From: a virus
Direction: 5' to 3' (one strand)
DNA: 56,732 nucleotides
Virus record (IMG/VR): IMGVR_UViG_3300037262_000027
Location: 1 to 56,732 of that record
Position numbers and translations under genes: made by a program. The notes below the pieces were generated by a model, which was not told the DNA's origin, did no database searches, and saw only the letters and a list, made by a program, of their open reading frames with translations. Positions 1-7,983 of the stretch are shown piece by piece. The stretch's first letter is position 1. Each line of letters begins with the position of its first letter.

Positions 1-2026
1 CTCATCGCTCACCGCACCGAGTGCTGGCACGAGCGAAGTGGTCGAAGTCTCCTCGGCTTCAGGCTTCCCCACCGAACCTGTCTTTCGACTGGACATGGGT
101 GGAGGCGAGCTCGGGAAGGTCACCGCAGTATCGGGAGTCAAATGGACCGTCGAACGGGGAGCCGAGGGCACGACGCCTGTCACGCACAATGCGGGGCAGC
201 TGGTCGAGTGCGTCCTGACGAAAGGGGCTCTCGAGGCCCTGCCGGTCTCAGAAGCGCAACTGCCGACTTCGGTGGTAAGGGGCAGTCACAAGATCGACGG
301 TGCGAGCAACGTGGCGATCGGCGCGGGGCTCACGGTGTTGACGAGCGGGAAAGAAAATACGGCGCTCGGCCAGGGCGCGTTGCAGAGCGTCACGAGCGCA
401 CAGGGGAACGTTGGCATCGGTACTGCCGCTGGCGGGCTCATCGGGACGGGTGGCGCGACGGGAGCAGCGAACTCCAACGCGAACACACTTATCGGGTGGC
501 TGGCGGGCGCCGATTTCGTGTCCGGCGAGCAGAATGTCGGTGTTGGCAATCAGGCGCTGGCGCATCTGGAATACGAAGGGGACGAAGGCGTCAGCACCTT
601 CGCGGCGAAGTTCAACACGGCGGTTGGGGGCGTAGCGATGGGGCTGGCGACCCACGCTTGGGGTAATAGCGCCGTGGGATACGGTGCGCTTGAACAGATC
701 ACGACGGGCTCTCAGAACTGTGCGATGGGTGAAGCGGCGTTGAGTCTCGGGAAAACCGTCTCGCGTAACGTCGCCATCGGCGAGTCGGCCCTCTTGGAAA
801 ACACCGGCAATGAATCCGTTGCGGTCGGCTACAACGCCGCGGTCCATCAGACCAGCGGCACGGGCAACACCGCTATCGGTGCCTCAGCGCTCGCCACGAA
901 CAAAACGGGCAAAGAAAACACCGCAGTCGGATTTGAAGCGCTGAAAAACACCACGGCCTCAAATAACACCGCCGTCGGCTACAGAGCACTCCGGGTTGCC
1001 ACCACGGGCGAATACAACACGGCTATCGGTGGTGGTGGCGTGATGGAAGCCCTCACGACCGGCGGCAATAACTTCGCCACGGGCATCGGCGCGATGGGTG
1101 TGTCTGTGAGCGCCCAGCACAACATTGCCATCGGTGTGTATACCCTCTCGAACGTCGGGTCCGCCGCAACCAGCACGAAACCCGAAGGCTGGTACAACAT
1201 CGCAATGGGGGACGAATCCCTCCGTGGCTTGACCAATGGCGGCGACAACGTAGCCATCGGCAACGGCGCGGGGATCTCGCTCAACGGCAAACGCAACCTC
1301 ATCCTCGGAACTGGTGCGATGGAACTCAGCACCGGCACTCCGAGCGAAAACGTTGCCATCGGCTACATCGCTCTCGGCAATAGTACGGTCAACAACCTCG
1401 TTGCCATAGGGGCGTATGCCCTCACCTCGAATACCACCGGCAAAGAAAACACGGCAGTCGGTTACGGCACGCTGAAAACCAACATAACCGGCGAAGCCTC
1501 AACGGCCATCGGCAACAAAGCCCTCGCGAACTCCACGGCGAGCTTCAACACGGCTATGGGCAACCTCGCCCTCGGCGCAGACACCACAGGGAAATTCAAC
1601 ACAGCGGTCGGCTACTTCGCCGCGCAGTTGGGAACGGAAGGTAGCGAAAACACCGCCCTCGGCACCGTGGCCTTGGAAGAAGTCACGACGGGCGGCAGGA
1701 ACACGGCAGTCGGCTTCGCGGCACTACGCAAAGCGGCAGTGGCAAGCAAAGAAAACACGGCGATTGGCTACGCGGCGGGAGAAGCTGCCAGCGGCTCAGG
1801 GAACGTCTGCATCGGCTTCAAGGCGGGCAAAGCTGCCGCCTCGAACGAACTCTACATCGCCAACAACGAAACGACGCCGTTGATACAGGGCACACTCAGC
1901 GGGACGCAGAAGCTCGGCTTCTACGGCGTGACGCCGGTCGCTAAGGCAGCGGCTCCCACCGGCACGGAAGCGGAAAAGCTCGCCGCCATCCTGACCGCCT
2001 GCAAAAACATCGGGATCACGGCATGA
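1..2026 (+). CDS. YadA-like repeat tail fibre (3' part; continues from 56689)
   Basis: Open from the left edge in frame 2, so the 5' end is outside the linear window. It joins in frame to the gene starting at GTG 56689, giving 689 aa in total. From about nt 355 to 1800 the protein is a long series of short repeats of the form NTAIG/NTAVG followed by a hydrophobic stretch and TTG. This is the left-handed beta-roll pattern of trimeric YadA-type adhesin heads and of many phage tail fibres. The C-terminus (near nt 1850-2020) has a short LYIAN...GFYG...PVA segment and a helical end typical of phage fibre tips. The role is probably host-surface binding as a trimer. No chaperone or intramolecular protease domain is visible. 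The fibre call is firm; the receptor is unknown. Confidence 0.85.
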   Translation, partial: SSLTAPSAGTSEVVEVSSASGFPTEPVFRLDMGGGELGKVTAVSGVKWTVERGAEGTTPVTHNAGQLVECVLTKGALEALPVSEAQLPTSVVRGSHKIDGASNVAIGAGLTVLTSGKENTALGQGALQSVTSAQGNVGIGTAAGGLIGTGGATGAANSNANTLIGWLAGADFVSGEQNVGVGNQALAHLEYEGDEGVSTFAAKFNTAVGGVAMGLATHAWGNSAVGYGALEQITTGSQNCAMGEAALSLGKTVSRNVAIGESALLENTGNESVAVGYNAAVHQTSGTGNTAIGASALATNKTGKENTAVGFEALKNTTASNNTAVGYRALRVATTGEYNTAIGGGGVMEALTTGGNNFATGIGAMGVSVSAQHNIAIGVYTLSNVGSAATSTKPEGWYNIAMGDESLRGLTNGGDNVAIGNGAGISLNGKRNLILGTGAMELSTGTPSENVAIGYIALGNSTVNNLVAIGAYALTSNTTGKENTAVGYGTLKTNITGEASTAIGNKALANSTASFNTAMGNLALGADTTGKFNTAVGYFAAQLGTEGSENTALGTVALEEVTTGGRNTAVGFAALRKAAVASKENTAIGYAAGEAASGSGNVCIGFKAGKAAASNELYIANNETTPLIQGTLSGTQKLGFYGVTPVAKAAAPTGTEAEKLAAILTACKNIGITA

Positions 2027-2256
2027 GCAAGATCAGACTCGTCAAGGTTCTCGTCCAGCCGGTGTTCCTCATTGACCACGGAGATAGCATCGAGGAGGTC
2101 GAGCATCCCGCCGTGGCTATCCCCGCAAGCGAGTGGCCCACATACTCCTCAGAGCGCTTTCCCGCAGAGGTCGAGGCTTGGCAGGCGCAGCTCGACGCCG
2201 AGGCTCCGAAGCCGCCGAACCGCGAGATGCGGCGCGCGAAACCGCCGAAGTCGTGA
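2023..2256 (+). CDS. small hypothetical protein after the fibre
   Basis: 77 aa; the ATG overlaps the fibre stop by 4 nt (ATGA), so translation is probably coupled. The N-terminus is beta-rich (KIRLVKVLVQPVFLIDHG) and the C-terminus is Pro/Lys/Arg-rich. Small proteins right after fibres are often fibre chaperones or adaptors, but nothing here proves that. Confidence 0.7.
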   Translation: MSKIRLVKVLVQPVFLIDHGDSIEEVEHPAVAIPASEWPTYSSERFPAEVEAWQAQLDAEAPKPPNREMRRAKPPKS

Positions 2257-2281
2257 CTGCCACAACGTGTGAGAACCGGCA

Positions 2282-2476
2282 ATGACGACGACGATCGCCG
2301 TCGATGACGGCACCTACACAGCCCGACTCGGCGAAGCAGTCCTCGGCCGCATGGTGTTGGGCGCGGGCTCAGTCCCGTATCACGCACCAGGCCGAATCGC
2401 AATCGCGAACGACCGCCAAGCGTCCATCGCGATCACCGACAACCGCCAAGCACTCATCACGATCGAGAGCGAGTAG
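2282..2476 (+). CDS. small beta-rich hypothetical protein
   Basis: 64 aa. It has repeated short strands of the type IAIANDRQASIAITDNRQA, i.e. two near-identical 10-residue units separated by a turn, which suggests a small beta structure. It sits between two other small genes in the fibre operon. No family recognised. Confidence 0.65.
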   Translation: MTTTIAVDDGTYTARLGEAVLGRMVLGAGSVPYHAPGRIAIANDRQASIAITDNRQALITIESE

Positions 2477-2478
2477 TC

Positions 2479-2766
2479 ATGGCCGGGTGGCACGTAGGCG
2501 ATGTCTGGGAACCCGAGGCCACGGTCACGAGCCCGGCATCCTCAGAACCCACGACACCAGTCGAACCCGGCAGTATCACGTTCACCTTCGAGTCGCCCAA
2601 GGGCGCCAAGACGGAAGGCACGGCAACCAAGGTGTCGAAAGGCGTCTGGAAGTCAAGCCAAGAACTCACCGAACCTGGATATGAGAAGGTCAGTGTCACG
2701 ACAGACTCGCCGTTCCAAGCCTCGCAGCCGGCGCAGATCCCAGTCCGCGCCACCTTCACCGAATAG
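2479..2766 (+). CDS. hypothetical tail-associated protein, Ig/CBM-like beta
   Basis: 95 aa, starting 2 nt after the previous stop. The pattern PGSITFTFESPKGAK...GTATKVSKGVWKSS, ending in PVRATFTE, resembles a small Ig-like beta sandwich common as an accessory on phage fibres. The fold is inferred from strand pattern only. The following reading frame has no good start of its own (see 2681-3019). Confidence 0.65.
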   Translation: MAGWHVGDVWEPEATVTSPASSEPTTPVEPGSITFTFESPKGAKTEGTATKVSKGVWKSSQELTEPGYEKVSVTTDSPFQASQPAQIPVRATFTE

Positions 2767-3019
2767 CGCGCCGCGCATACTCCCAGCACCGCGCGTAACC
2801 GGACTGCTGGTCGTCCCCTCAACCGTCAAGCCACCCGAGATCGAGCTGGACGACTACTGCACCGAGCACCATCTGCAAGGCCATGTCTCAGAGCACGATC
2901 CACCGTATCTGCCACATCGCGTCACGATCCACTCAGAGCTTGGCTCTAAGCTGGCTGAGGCAGCAGGCTGGACACCGGAACTCGCAGCCACCGCGATGCT
3001 GAGGAGGCTTGGCCAATGA
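2681..3019 (+). CDS. hypothetical protein, start uncertain
   Basis: The sequence from about nt 2800 to the stop at 3019 looks like real protein (ELDDYCTEHHLQGHVSEHD, then a helical HSELGSKLAEAAGWTPELA end). After the upstream stop at 2766 there is no ATG, GTG or TTG in this frame before the conserved part. The nearest ATG is 2681, inside the upstream gene and without a clear ribosome site. Either a rare start is used near 2777-2807, or it is read by a +1 shift from the preceding gene. The coding end is credible; the start is not. Confidence 0.5.
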   Translation: MRRSVSRQTRRSKPRSRRRSQSAPPSPNSAPRILPAPRVTGLLVVPSTVKPPEIELDDYCTEHHLQGHVSEHDPPYLPHRVTIHSELGSKLAEAAGWTPELAATAMLRRLGQ

Positions 3020-3315
3020 GCGCGCTTCGCCGCAACGTCGTCTTCGCACTCTGGCGCCTGGCCGCCAAGATCGACACCGGTCACACACTCGTCATAGCCA
3101 GGACGCTCACCCGCGTACATGAGGCACGGCAGGCAGCCGAGCACGCCACGGTGCGGATCGAGATCAGCAGGGCACTCGCTCAGCGCCTCGACGGCTGGTC
3201 AGAACCCGTCCAGATATGCTTCGCTGAGACGAACGACGGCTGGGTCATGTATGTGCGCTCGGTCGAGCAGGTCGTGATCGCCGACACCATCGCGGCGAGA
3301 GCAGCGCGCCAGTGA
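3016..3315 (+). CDS. small hypothetical protein
   Basis: 99 aa, ATGA overlap with the previous stop. N-terminal basic helix, then a beta-rich middle (EPVQICFAETNDGWVMYVRS) and a helical end. No recognised domain. It is the last gene before a T-rich terminator, so it closes the fibre transcription unit. Confidence 0.65.
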   Translation: MSALRRNVVFALWRLAAKIDTGHTLVIARTLTRVHEARQAAEHATVRIEISRALAQRLDGWSEPVQICFAETNDGWVMYVRSVEQVVIADTIAARAARQ

Positions 3316-3324
3316 ATTGGGGGG

Positions 3325-3377
3325 GCCATCGCGCTCACGGCGATGGCATCAGCGACCGTCGCAGTCGCCGTTTTTTT
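3325..3377 (+). terminator. Rho-independent terminator after the fibre genes
   Basis: Two hairpins can form just after the stop at 3315: an 8-bp stem GCCATCGC/GCGATGGC (3325-3332 with 3340-3347) and a second G+C stem ending in TCGCC (3365-3369). The latter runs directly into seven T at 3371-3377. This separates the fibre unit from the HNH-terminase genes. Confidence 0.6.
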
Positions 3378-3402
3378 CTCTCCCCGCTTCGCGTAGCGCG
3401 CG

Positions 3403-3705
3403 ATGCGCAGGCACCCCGGACGTAGCGGCGCGGCGTGGCGGCGCGTTCGCGCGCTGGTGCTCAAAGACGCGACGGTCTGCGCGATCTGCGGCGGCGCGCT
3501 CCGGCGCGATGTCCACCCGCGCCATCCGAAGGCGCCGAGCGTCGATCACGTCGTGCCGCTCAAGGCGACCCGCGCGCTGGACGCGCAGTCGCAGCGGTCG
3601 ATGGCGCTCGACCCGGCGCTCCTCCGAGCGGTCCACTACGGCTGCAACAGCGCGCGCGGCGCCCGGAAGCCCAAGCGCGCGCGGGCGACTTCGAGGGAGT
3701 GGTGA
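3403..3705 (+). CDS. HNH endonuclease next to terminase
   Basis: 100 aa. Order of motifs: CAICGG zinc pair, VDHVVPLK (the HNH central His pair region), then HYGCNSARG near the end, giving the Cys4-His pattern of phage HNH nucleases. HNH proteins beside the terminase are known to stimulate large-terminase cleavage in cos-type HK97-like phages, so this copy is more likely a packaging partner than a selfish element. It overlaps the small terminase start by 1 nt (3705). Confidence 0.85.
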   Translation: MRRHPGRSGAAWRRVRALVLKDATVCAICGGALRRDVHPRHPKAPSVDHVVPLKATRALDAQSQRSMALDPALLRAVHYGCNSARGARKPKRARATSREW

Positions 3706-4037
3706 TGCCAGCGGCGAAACGCGCAGCCAAACCCAAAGCGAAGCCGGCAGCGAAGCCGAAAGCGCCGGCCAAACGCAAGCGGGCAGCCAAACCGCCGACG
3801 AAACCCAGCGTGCTCGCCGCCGTCGAGAAGCTGATCGAGTCGATCGAGCTGGACGACTTCGGGCAGGCGCGCGCGGCCATCGCCCGGACGCTCGCCACGA
3901 AGTTCGACAAAGCGGCGGAGCCCGGCACCGCGAAGGAGCTGCGTGAGCTCATCGACGCTTTCCAGGAGGCCAGCGATGACTCCCAGGAGTTCGTCTCCGG
4001 TCTGTTCGCCCCGGTGGGCGACTCCGCGAGTACCTAG
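3705..4037 (+). CDS. terminase small subunit
   Basis: 110 aa from ATG 3705. The first ~40 residues are almost pure Ala-Lys-Pro repeats (a basic DNA-binding or nucleoid-like tail). Next comes a helical region with EKLIESIELDDFGQ and a C-terminal acidic helix before the large subunit. Call rests on position (between HNH and large terminase), size and helical C-terminus; sequence alone would not identify it. It overlaps the next gene by 62 nt in another frame. Confidence 0.65.
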   Translation: MPAAKRAAKPKAKPAAKPKAPAKRKRAAKPPTKPSVLAAVEKLIESIELDDFGQARAAIARTLATKFDKAAEPGTAKELRELIDAFQEASDDSQEFVSGLFAPVGDSAST

Positions 4038-5523
4038 CCGACGGACGCTCGGCGCCGCGGCGGGCGAGGTCGCCCGCGAGCTCGGCACGCCGCTGATGCC
4101 CTGGCAGCAGCAGGTCGCCGACGTCGCGCTCGAGCTGGACCCGATCAGCGGCCGGTTCGTCTATCGCGAGGTCGGGCTGACGGTGCCGCGCCAGTCGGGC
4201 AAGACGACGCTGATCCTCTCGGTGGTGTTCGCCCGCGCCCTCGCCGAGCGCCGCCAGAACATCCGCTACACCGCGCAGACCGGCGCCGACGCCCGCAAGA
4301 AGCTGATCGACGACTGGCTGCCGGCGATCGAGCACACCTCATTCGACAAGCGGGGCCTGTTCCGCACGCGGCTGACGAACGGCCACGAGGCGCTGAGGTT
4401 CCGCAACGGCTCACACGTCGGGTTGGTCGCGACCACCAAGAAGGCGGGCCACGGCGGCACGCTCGACATGGTGCTCCTCGATGAGGCGTTCGCCCACCCG
4501 GATGCGAGGCTCGAGCAGGCCCTGCGGCCCGCGATGATCACCCGCACACACCCGGGCTCCCAGCTCTGGGTCGTGAGCACCGCCGGCACCCCCGAGGACA
4601 GCCCATACCTGTGGGACAAGGTCGAGAAGTACCGGCAGGTCGTCGAGGCCACGCTCACGCACTCGGTCTGCTACTTCGAGTGGTCGGCAGCCGACGAGCT
4701 CGACCCGGCCGACCCCGCGACGTGGGCGACGTGTATGCCGGCGCTCGGGCATACGCAGTCGGTCGAGGCGATCGAGAGCGAGTTCCAGGGCATGGCGCTC
4801 AACGAGTTCGAGCGCGCCTACCTGAACCGCTGGAAGAACGCCACCAGCGACCCAGTGATCCCACTCGCCGACTGGAACGCCCTGCGCGACCCGGACTCGA
4901 AGATGCTCGACCCGGTGTGCCTGGCGTTCGACGTCACCCCGGACGGCGCGTCGAGCTCGATCTGCGCGGCCGGGCACCGGGCGGATGGCCTGTTCCACGT
5001 CGAGGTCGTCCAGACCGGTGCGGGCACCGGCTGGCTCCCCGAGCGCCTGGCGGAGCTCGTCGAGACGCACAAGCCCGTCGCGCTGGTGTGCGACCCGGCG
5101 GGCACCGCCGGGGGCGTGCTGCCCAAGCTCTCAGAGCTGGACGTGACCACCACTTCCGCGCGCGAGCACGCGCAGGCGTGCAGCCTCCTGTTCGACACCG
5201 TGGCCCAAGAGGGCCTGAAGCATCTCGGCACCCCCGAGCTCGCCGTCGCCCTCGACGGCGCGGTCAAGCGCCCGCTGGTCGACTCATGGGCATGGTCGCG
5301 CCGAAGTTCAAGCATCGACATCTCGCCGCTGGTCGCGGTCACGCTCGCGCTCTGGGGCCTACAGACCCAGCGCCACGACATCCCCGAGGTCTACGACCTG
5401 GACGAGATCGTCGAGCGCCTGGAACGCGAGCGCGCGGGCGAGGAGTCCGAGGCTCAATCCGAGAAGCCCGCTCACCCGCCGGGGTTCATCCCGTTGGAGG
5501 ATATGCCGCGGGGAAGGTTCTAG
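3976..5523 (+). CDS. terL: terminase large subunit
   Basis: 515 aa, an ATPase-nuclease that packages DNA into the prohead through the portal. The start ATG 3976 is chosen because AGGAGG lies 6 nt upstream (3964-3969); the open frame extends further but without a better site. Walker A is PRQSGKT at about residues 71-77. Walker B with its catalytic Glu is MVLLDEA (about 165-171). A nuclease-type Asp pair is likely in LAFDVTPDG (about 313-321) and VCDPAG (about 373). Length is normal for the HK97/lambdoid-like TerL group. The 3' end overlaps a minus-strand gene by 38 nt. Confidence 0.95.
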   Translation: MTPRSSSPVCSPRWATPRVPSRRTLGAAAGEVARELGTPLMPWQQQVADVALELDPISGRFVYREVGLTVPRQSGKTTLILSVVFARALAERRQNIRYTAQTGADARKKLIDDWLPAIEHTSFDKRGLFRTRLTNGHEALRFRNGSHVGLVATTKKAGHGGTLDMVLLDEAFAHPDARLEQALRPAMITRTHPGSQLWVVSTAGTPEDSPYLWDKVEKYRQVVEATLTHSVCYFEWSAADELDPADPATWATCMPALGHTQSVEAIESEFQGMALNEFERAYLNRWKNATSDPVIPLADWNALRDPDSKMLDPVCLAFDVTPDGASSSICAAGHRADGLFHVEVVQTGAGTGWLPERLAELVETHKPVALVCDPAGTAGGVLPKLSELDVTTTSAREHAQACSLLFDTVAQEGLKHLGTPELAVALDGAVKRPLVDSWAWSRRSSSIDISPLVAVTLALWGLQTQRHDIPEVYDLDEIVERLERERAGEESEAQSEKPAHPPGFIPLEDMPRGRF

Positions 5524-5920
5524 AGTGCCGTTCGATCGCGGCTTTCTGCTCGGCGGTCATCCCGTCAAATAGCTTGCGCCTGAACTCGTCGGCATCGATT
5601 GGCCCGGCGATCTCCTCGTCACTCGCGGCGATGTAGCCGCACCTGATCGCGTCGAACTCGGCAGCCATGAGCCAGTCCGGGTGATCGCGGAGCCACGCTC
5701 GCAGCCAGCCCTCGCGCATACCGTCGGTCGAGTCTTTGGGGGCGAAGAACTCGATCGGGCCGACACAGGGCACCTCCGTGATCCAGAGCGTGTAGACCAG
5801 CGTGTGCCCGTCGGGGTCATCTTCGCGAAGGTACCGGATGGGCCACGGGTCGGGGAAGTCCATCGCCCTCCCGTTCGCTAGCCCGCCCAGCAGCGCCGGG
5901 ACGCGCGGTCGCTCAGCCAT
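5486..5920 (-). CDS. minus-strand hypothetical between terminase and portal
   Basis: 144 aa on the opposite strand to all its neighbours. Composition is protein-like, with aromatic and acidic residues and no shadow-frame bias (HTLVYTLWITEVPCVGPIEF in the middle; GAGPIDADEF-type end). A TATGCT -10-like box at 5927-5932 lies only 6 nt upstream of the ATG, so the mRNA may be leaderless. This is an independently expressed accessory gene (moron) in the packaging operon. Function unknown; an internal start at residue 20 (MDFPDPW) is possible. Confidence 0.65.
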   Translation of the reverse strand: MAERPRVPALLGGLANGRAMDFPDPWPIRYLREDDPDGHTLVYTLWITEVPCVGPIEFFAPKDSTDGMREGWLRAWLRDHPDWLMAAEFDAIRCGYIAASDEEIAGPIDADEFRRKLFDGMTAEQKAAIERHSRTFPAAYPPTG

Positions 5921-5935
5921 CGCCCAAGCATACGA
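5918..5935 (-). promoter_or_regulatory. candidate -10 for leaderless minus-strand gene
   Basis: TATGCT reads on the minus strand at 5932-5927, followed by TGGGCG and then ATG at 5920. With the usual 6-7 nt from -10 to the start site, transcription would begin at or next to the A of the ATG. No good -35 is visible, so this is tentative. Confidence 0.35.
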
Positions 5936-5949
5936 CCGGGAGGCGCGCC

Positions 5950-6153
5950 GTGTTCACGAAAGAGAAGCGCAAGGTGCGGCTTCATCTCAAGGACGGCCCC
6001 ACGATCGAGGGCCTCTTGATAAAGCGCCGCCCGGTCTACGTCCTGTGGGCTCCCAAGGCGATCACCGAAACAAGCGGGGCGCCGACCGAGCTGGTGGGGC
6101 ATGTGGAGGTCCCCGTCGAGAACGTCGCGTTCTATCAGGTGCTGAGTCAGTGA
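5950..6153 (+). CDS. small beta-barrel-like hypothetical protein
   Basis: 67 aa from GTG 5950, with GGAGG at 5939-5943 as ribosome site. Pattern VRLHLKDGPTIEGLLI...VYVLWAPKAI...VEVPVENVAFYQVL suggests a small five-stranded SH3/Sm-like barrel. Proteins of this type often sit just before the portal gene in actinophages. Its stop overlaps the portal start (GTGA). Function unknown. Confidence 0.75.
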   Translation: MFTKEKRKVRLHLKDGPTIEGLLIKRRPVYVLWAPKAITETSGAPTELVGHVEVPVENVAFYQVLSQ

Positions 6154-7526
6154 TCCTCGCGACCACCCGCGGGGACAAGGCCCTAGAGACCCGCTCGAGC
6201 ATCGGCGGGTCCTGGCCGAACGGCTACGGCTACACCGACTTCTCAGCCATTCCGCCGCCGGGCCTCGGCGACATGCAGCGCGCCGGGGTGCTCGTCACCG
6301 AGCACACGCTCCTGCAGCTCGACGTCGTGTTCACCTCCCTGCGGCTCATCACCACCGCGATCCTGCGCACCGGAAACCTGCGGGCCTATGAAGAGAAGCT
6401 CGACAAGGACAACCTCCCGTATCGCAAGTACCTGAAGAAGCAGCCGGACCTCCTCACCAAGACGTTCCTCGGGGCCAACGGCAAGGTCTACCAGTACGAC
6501 GGCCGGCGCAAAACGCTGATGTCGATGGCCCTGTTCGGCGAGGCGTTCTGGTACATCCTCGCCCGCTCGAAACCCGAAGCCTACGCCCAGGCGATCGAGG
6601 TCCTGCACCCCGCCTTCATGGAAGTGAAGGTCGCCTCGCCCCAAGATGTCGCGGCCGGACGGGCGAGCAACGTCGGCGAATCGATGTACATCTACGGCGC
6701 GGCGAACGACAAGAAACTGCTCGACCCCGGCGACGTCGTTCACATCCCGTTCATGTCGATGCCGCAGTCGCGCCGCGGCCTCTCGACGGTTCAGTACGCG
6801 GGCATCTCCGGGGCCCTGGCCCTGGCGGCCTACGAGTTCGGCTCGACGTGGTTCAGCCAAGGCGCCTCGCCGTCGTTCCTGCTGACCACCGACCAGAAGC
6901 TCGGCACGGCCGAGGTCGAGCGCATCGCCGACAAGTTCACCATCGACCACGGCGGCCTTGAGAAGGCGCACCGCCCGCTGGTGCTGGACTCGGGCCTGAA
7001 GGCCGACAAGGTGATGGTCTCACCCGATGAAGCCCAGTTCCTGCAGACCCTCCAATACGCCCGCAGCGTCGTGGCGGCATGGTTCGGCACCGACGAGCTG
7101 ATCCCCGACGCCCTCCTGCGCCAGACCCCCGCGCCGGCCCACACCGCCCAAGAGAAAATGCAGCGCTTCACGACGCTCACCCTCTCCGGCTACACGACCC
7201 CGCTTGAGGAGGTCCACTCAGACCTGCTCCCCGGTGAAACAAAGGCGGCGGTCGAGGAGCACAAGCTGCTCACCCCGGACCCGCAGTTCCTCGCGCAGGA
7301 GATCGAAACGCTCCGCAACACGCAGGTCGCGACCGCCAACGAAATCCGCGTGCGCAAGCTCGGCTGGGCTCCCAGCTCAGACCCGGCCGCAGACGAGCTT
7401 GTCCTGCCGCTCGCCTCGAACGTCTCGCCCGAACAGACCGGCGGCGAAGGCAAGGCGAGCAAGCCGGACGAAGACGACGACGGCGACGAACCGCCGGAGA
7501 AGGGCGACCCGCTGGTGAAGCCATGA
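6150..7526 (+). CDS. portal protein (HK97-like)
   Basis: 458 aa from GTG 6150, coupled to the upstream stop; the open frame extends upstream but would overlap that gene entirely. Typical portal features: an N-terminal TSLRLITTAIL helix, LMSMALFGEAFWYIL, a central DVVHIPFMS strand, a QGASPSFLL segment, and a long helical C-terminal half ending in an acidic DEDDDGDE tail. It would form the dodecameric ring at one capsid vertex, docking TerL. Size and order fit the Phage_portal family. Confidence 0.9.
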   Translation: MILATTRGDKALETRSSIGGSWPNGYGYTDFSAIPPPGLGDMQRAGVLVTEHTLLQLDVVFTSLRLITTAILRTGNLRAYEEKLDKDNLPYRKYLKKQPDLLTKTFLGANGKVYQYDGRRKTLMSMALFGEAFWYILARSKPEAYAQAIEVLHPAFMEVKVASPQDVAAGRASNVGESMYIYGAANDKKLLDPGDVVHIPFMSMPQSRRGLSTVQYAGISGALALAAYEFGSTWFSQGASPSFLLTTDQKLGTAEVERIADKFTIDHGGLEKAHRPLVLDSGLKADKVMVSPDEAQFLQTLQYARSVVAAWFGTDELIPDALLRQTPAPAHTAQEKMQRFTTLTLSGYTTPLEEVHSDLLPGETKAAVEEHKLLTPDPQFLAQEIETLRNTQVATANEIRVRKLGWAPSSDPAADELVLPLASNVSPEQTGGEGKASKPDEDDDGDEPPEKGDPLVKP

Positions 7527-7972
7527 CCCTCCCCGCCTTCCGCTACCGAGACCGAGCCGAGGAGCGTAAGAAGCCCTCCGAGCTGGGGCCACCGTACATC
7601 TGGACGTTCGATATCGACGATACGGTCACGGCTGCCCCCCAGCGCTTCGTCCGCCTCGCCGAAGCCCTGAAGGCCCAAGGCGACCACATCGTCTGCGTGA
7701 CCGGGCACGGCCCCGTCGAAACCCGCGAACACCTGCTCGAAGCCCTCGGCTTTCCCTATGACGAGATCATCATCGTGGACCCCGGCGAGGACGGCTCCGG
7801 CAAGGCGAAGGCGCTCAAGCACCTCGGCGCGTTCATGCACTTCGACAACGAAGTGGCGTTCGGTCCGGAGATCATCAAGGTGTGCCCCGTCGCGTTTCAG
7901 TACGTGGACCCGCCGGGCGACTCTCACCCAAAGCACGATGCCAAAGCCGCCGCCAAGGCGCTGAAGAAATAG
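7523..7972 (+). CDS. HAD-superfamily phosphatase
   Basis: 149 aa, ATGA overlap with the portal. Motif I is FDIDDT (nucleophile Asp30, acid/base Asp32, Thr34). Motif II is the Thr in CVTGHG (60); a Lys-rich KAKALK (94-99) supplies motif III; motif IV is FDNE (107-110). All four HAD motifs are present, so it is probably an active small phosphatase without a large cap. Polynucleotide kinase/phosphatases and nucleotidases use this fold; the substrate is unknown. Its place between portal and protease is unusual for a metabolic enzyme. Confidence 0.85.
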   Translation: MTLPAFRYRDRAEERKKPSELGPPYIWTFDIDDTVTAAPQRFVRLAEALKAQGDHIVCVTGHGPVETREHLLEALGFPYDEIIIVDPGEDGSGKAKALKHLGAFMHFDNEVAFGPEIIKVCPVAFQYVDPPGDSHPKHDAKAAAKALKK

Positions 7973-7983
7973 GAGGTCCCGCC

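Noticed and set aside
355-1800. Diversity-generating retroelement target in the fibre
   Set aside because: No reverse transcriptase, template repeat or IMH-like site found in the window; the repeats are structural.
6243-6971. Long minus-strand ORF opposite the portal gene
   Set aside because: Shadow frame; the plus-strand portal motifs are decisive.
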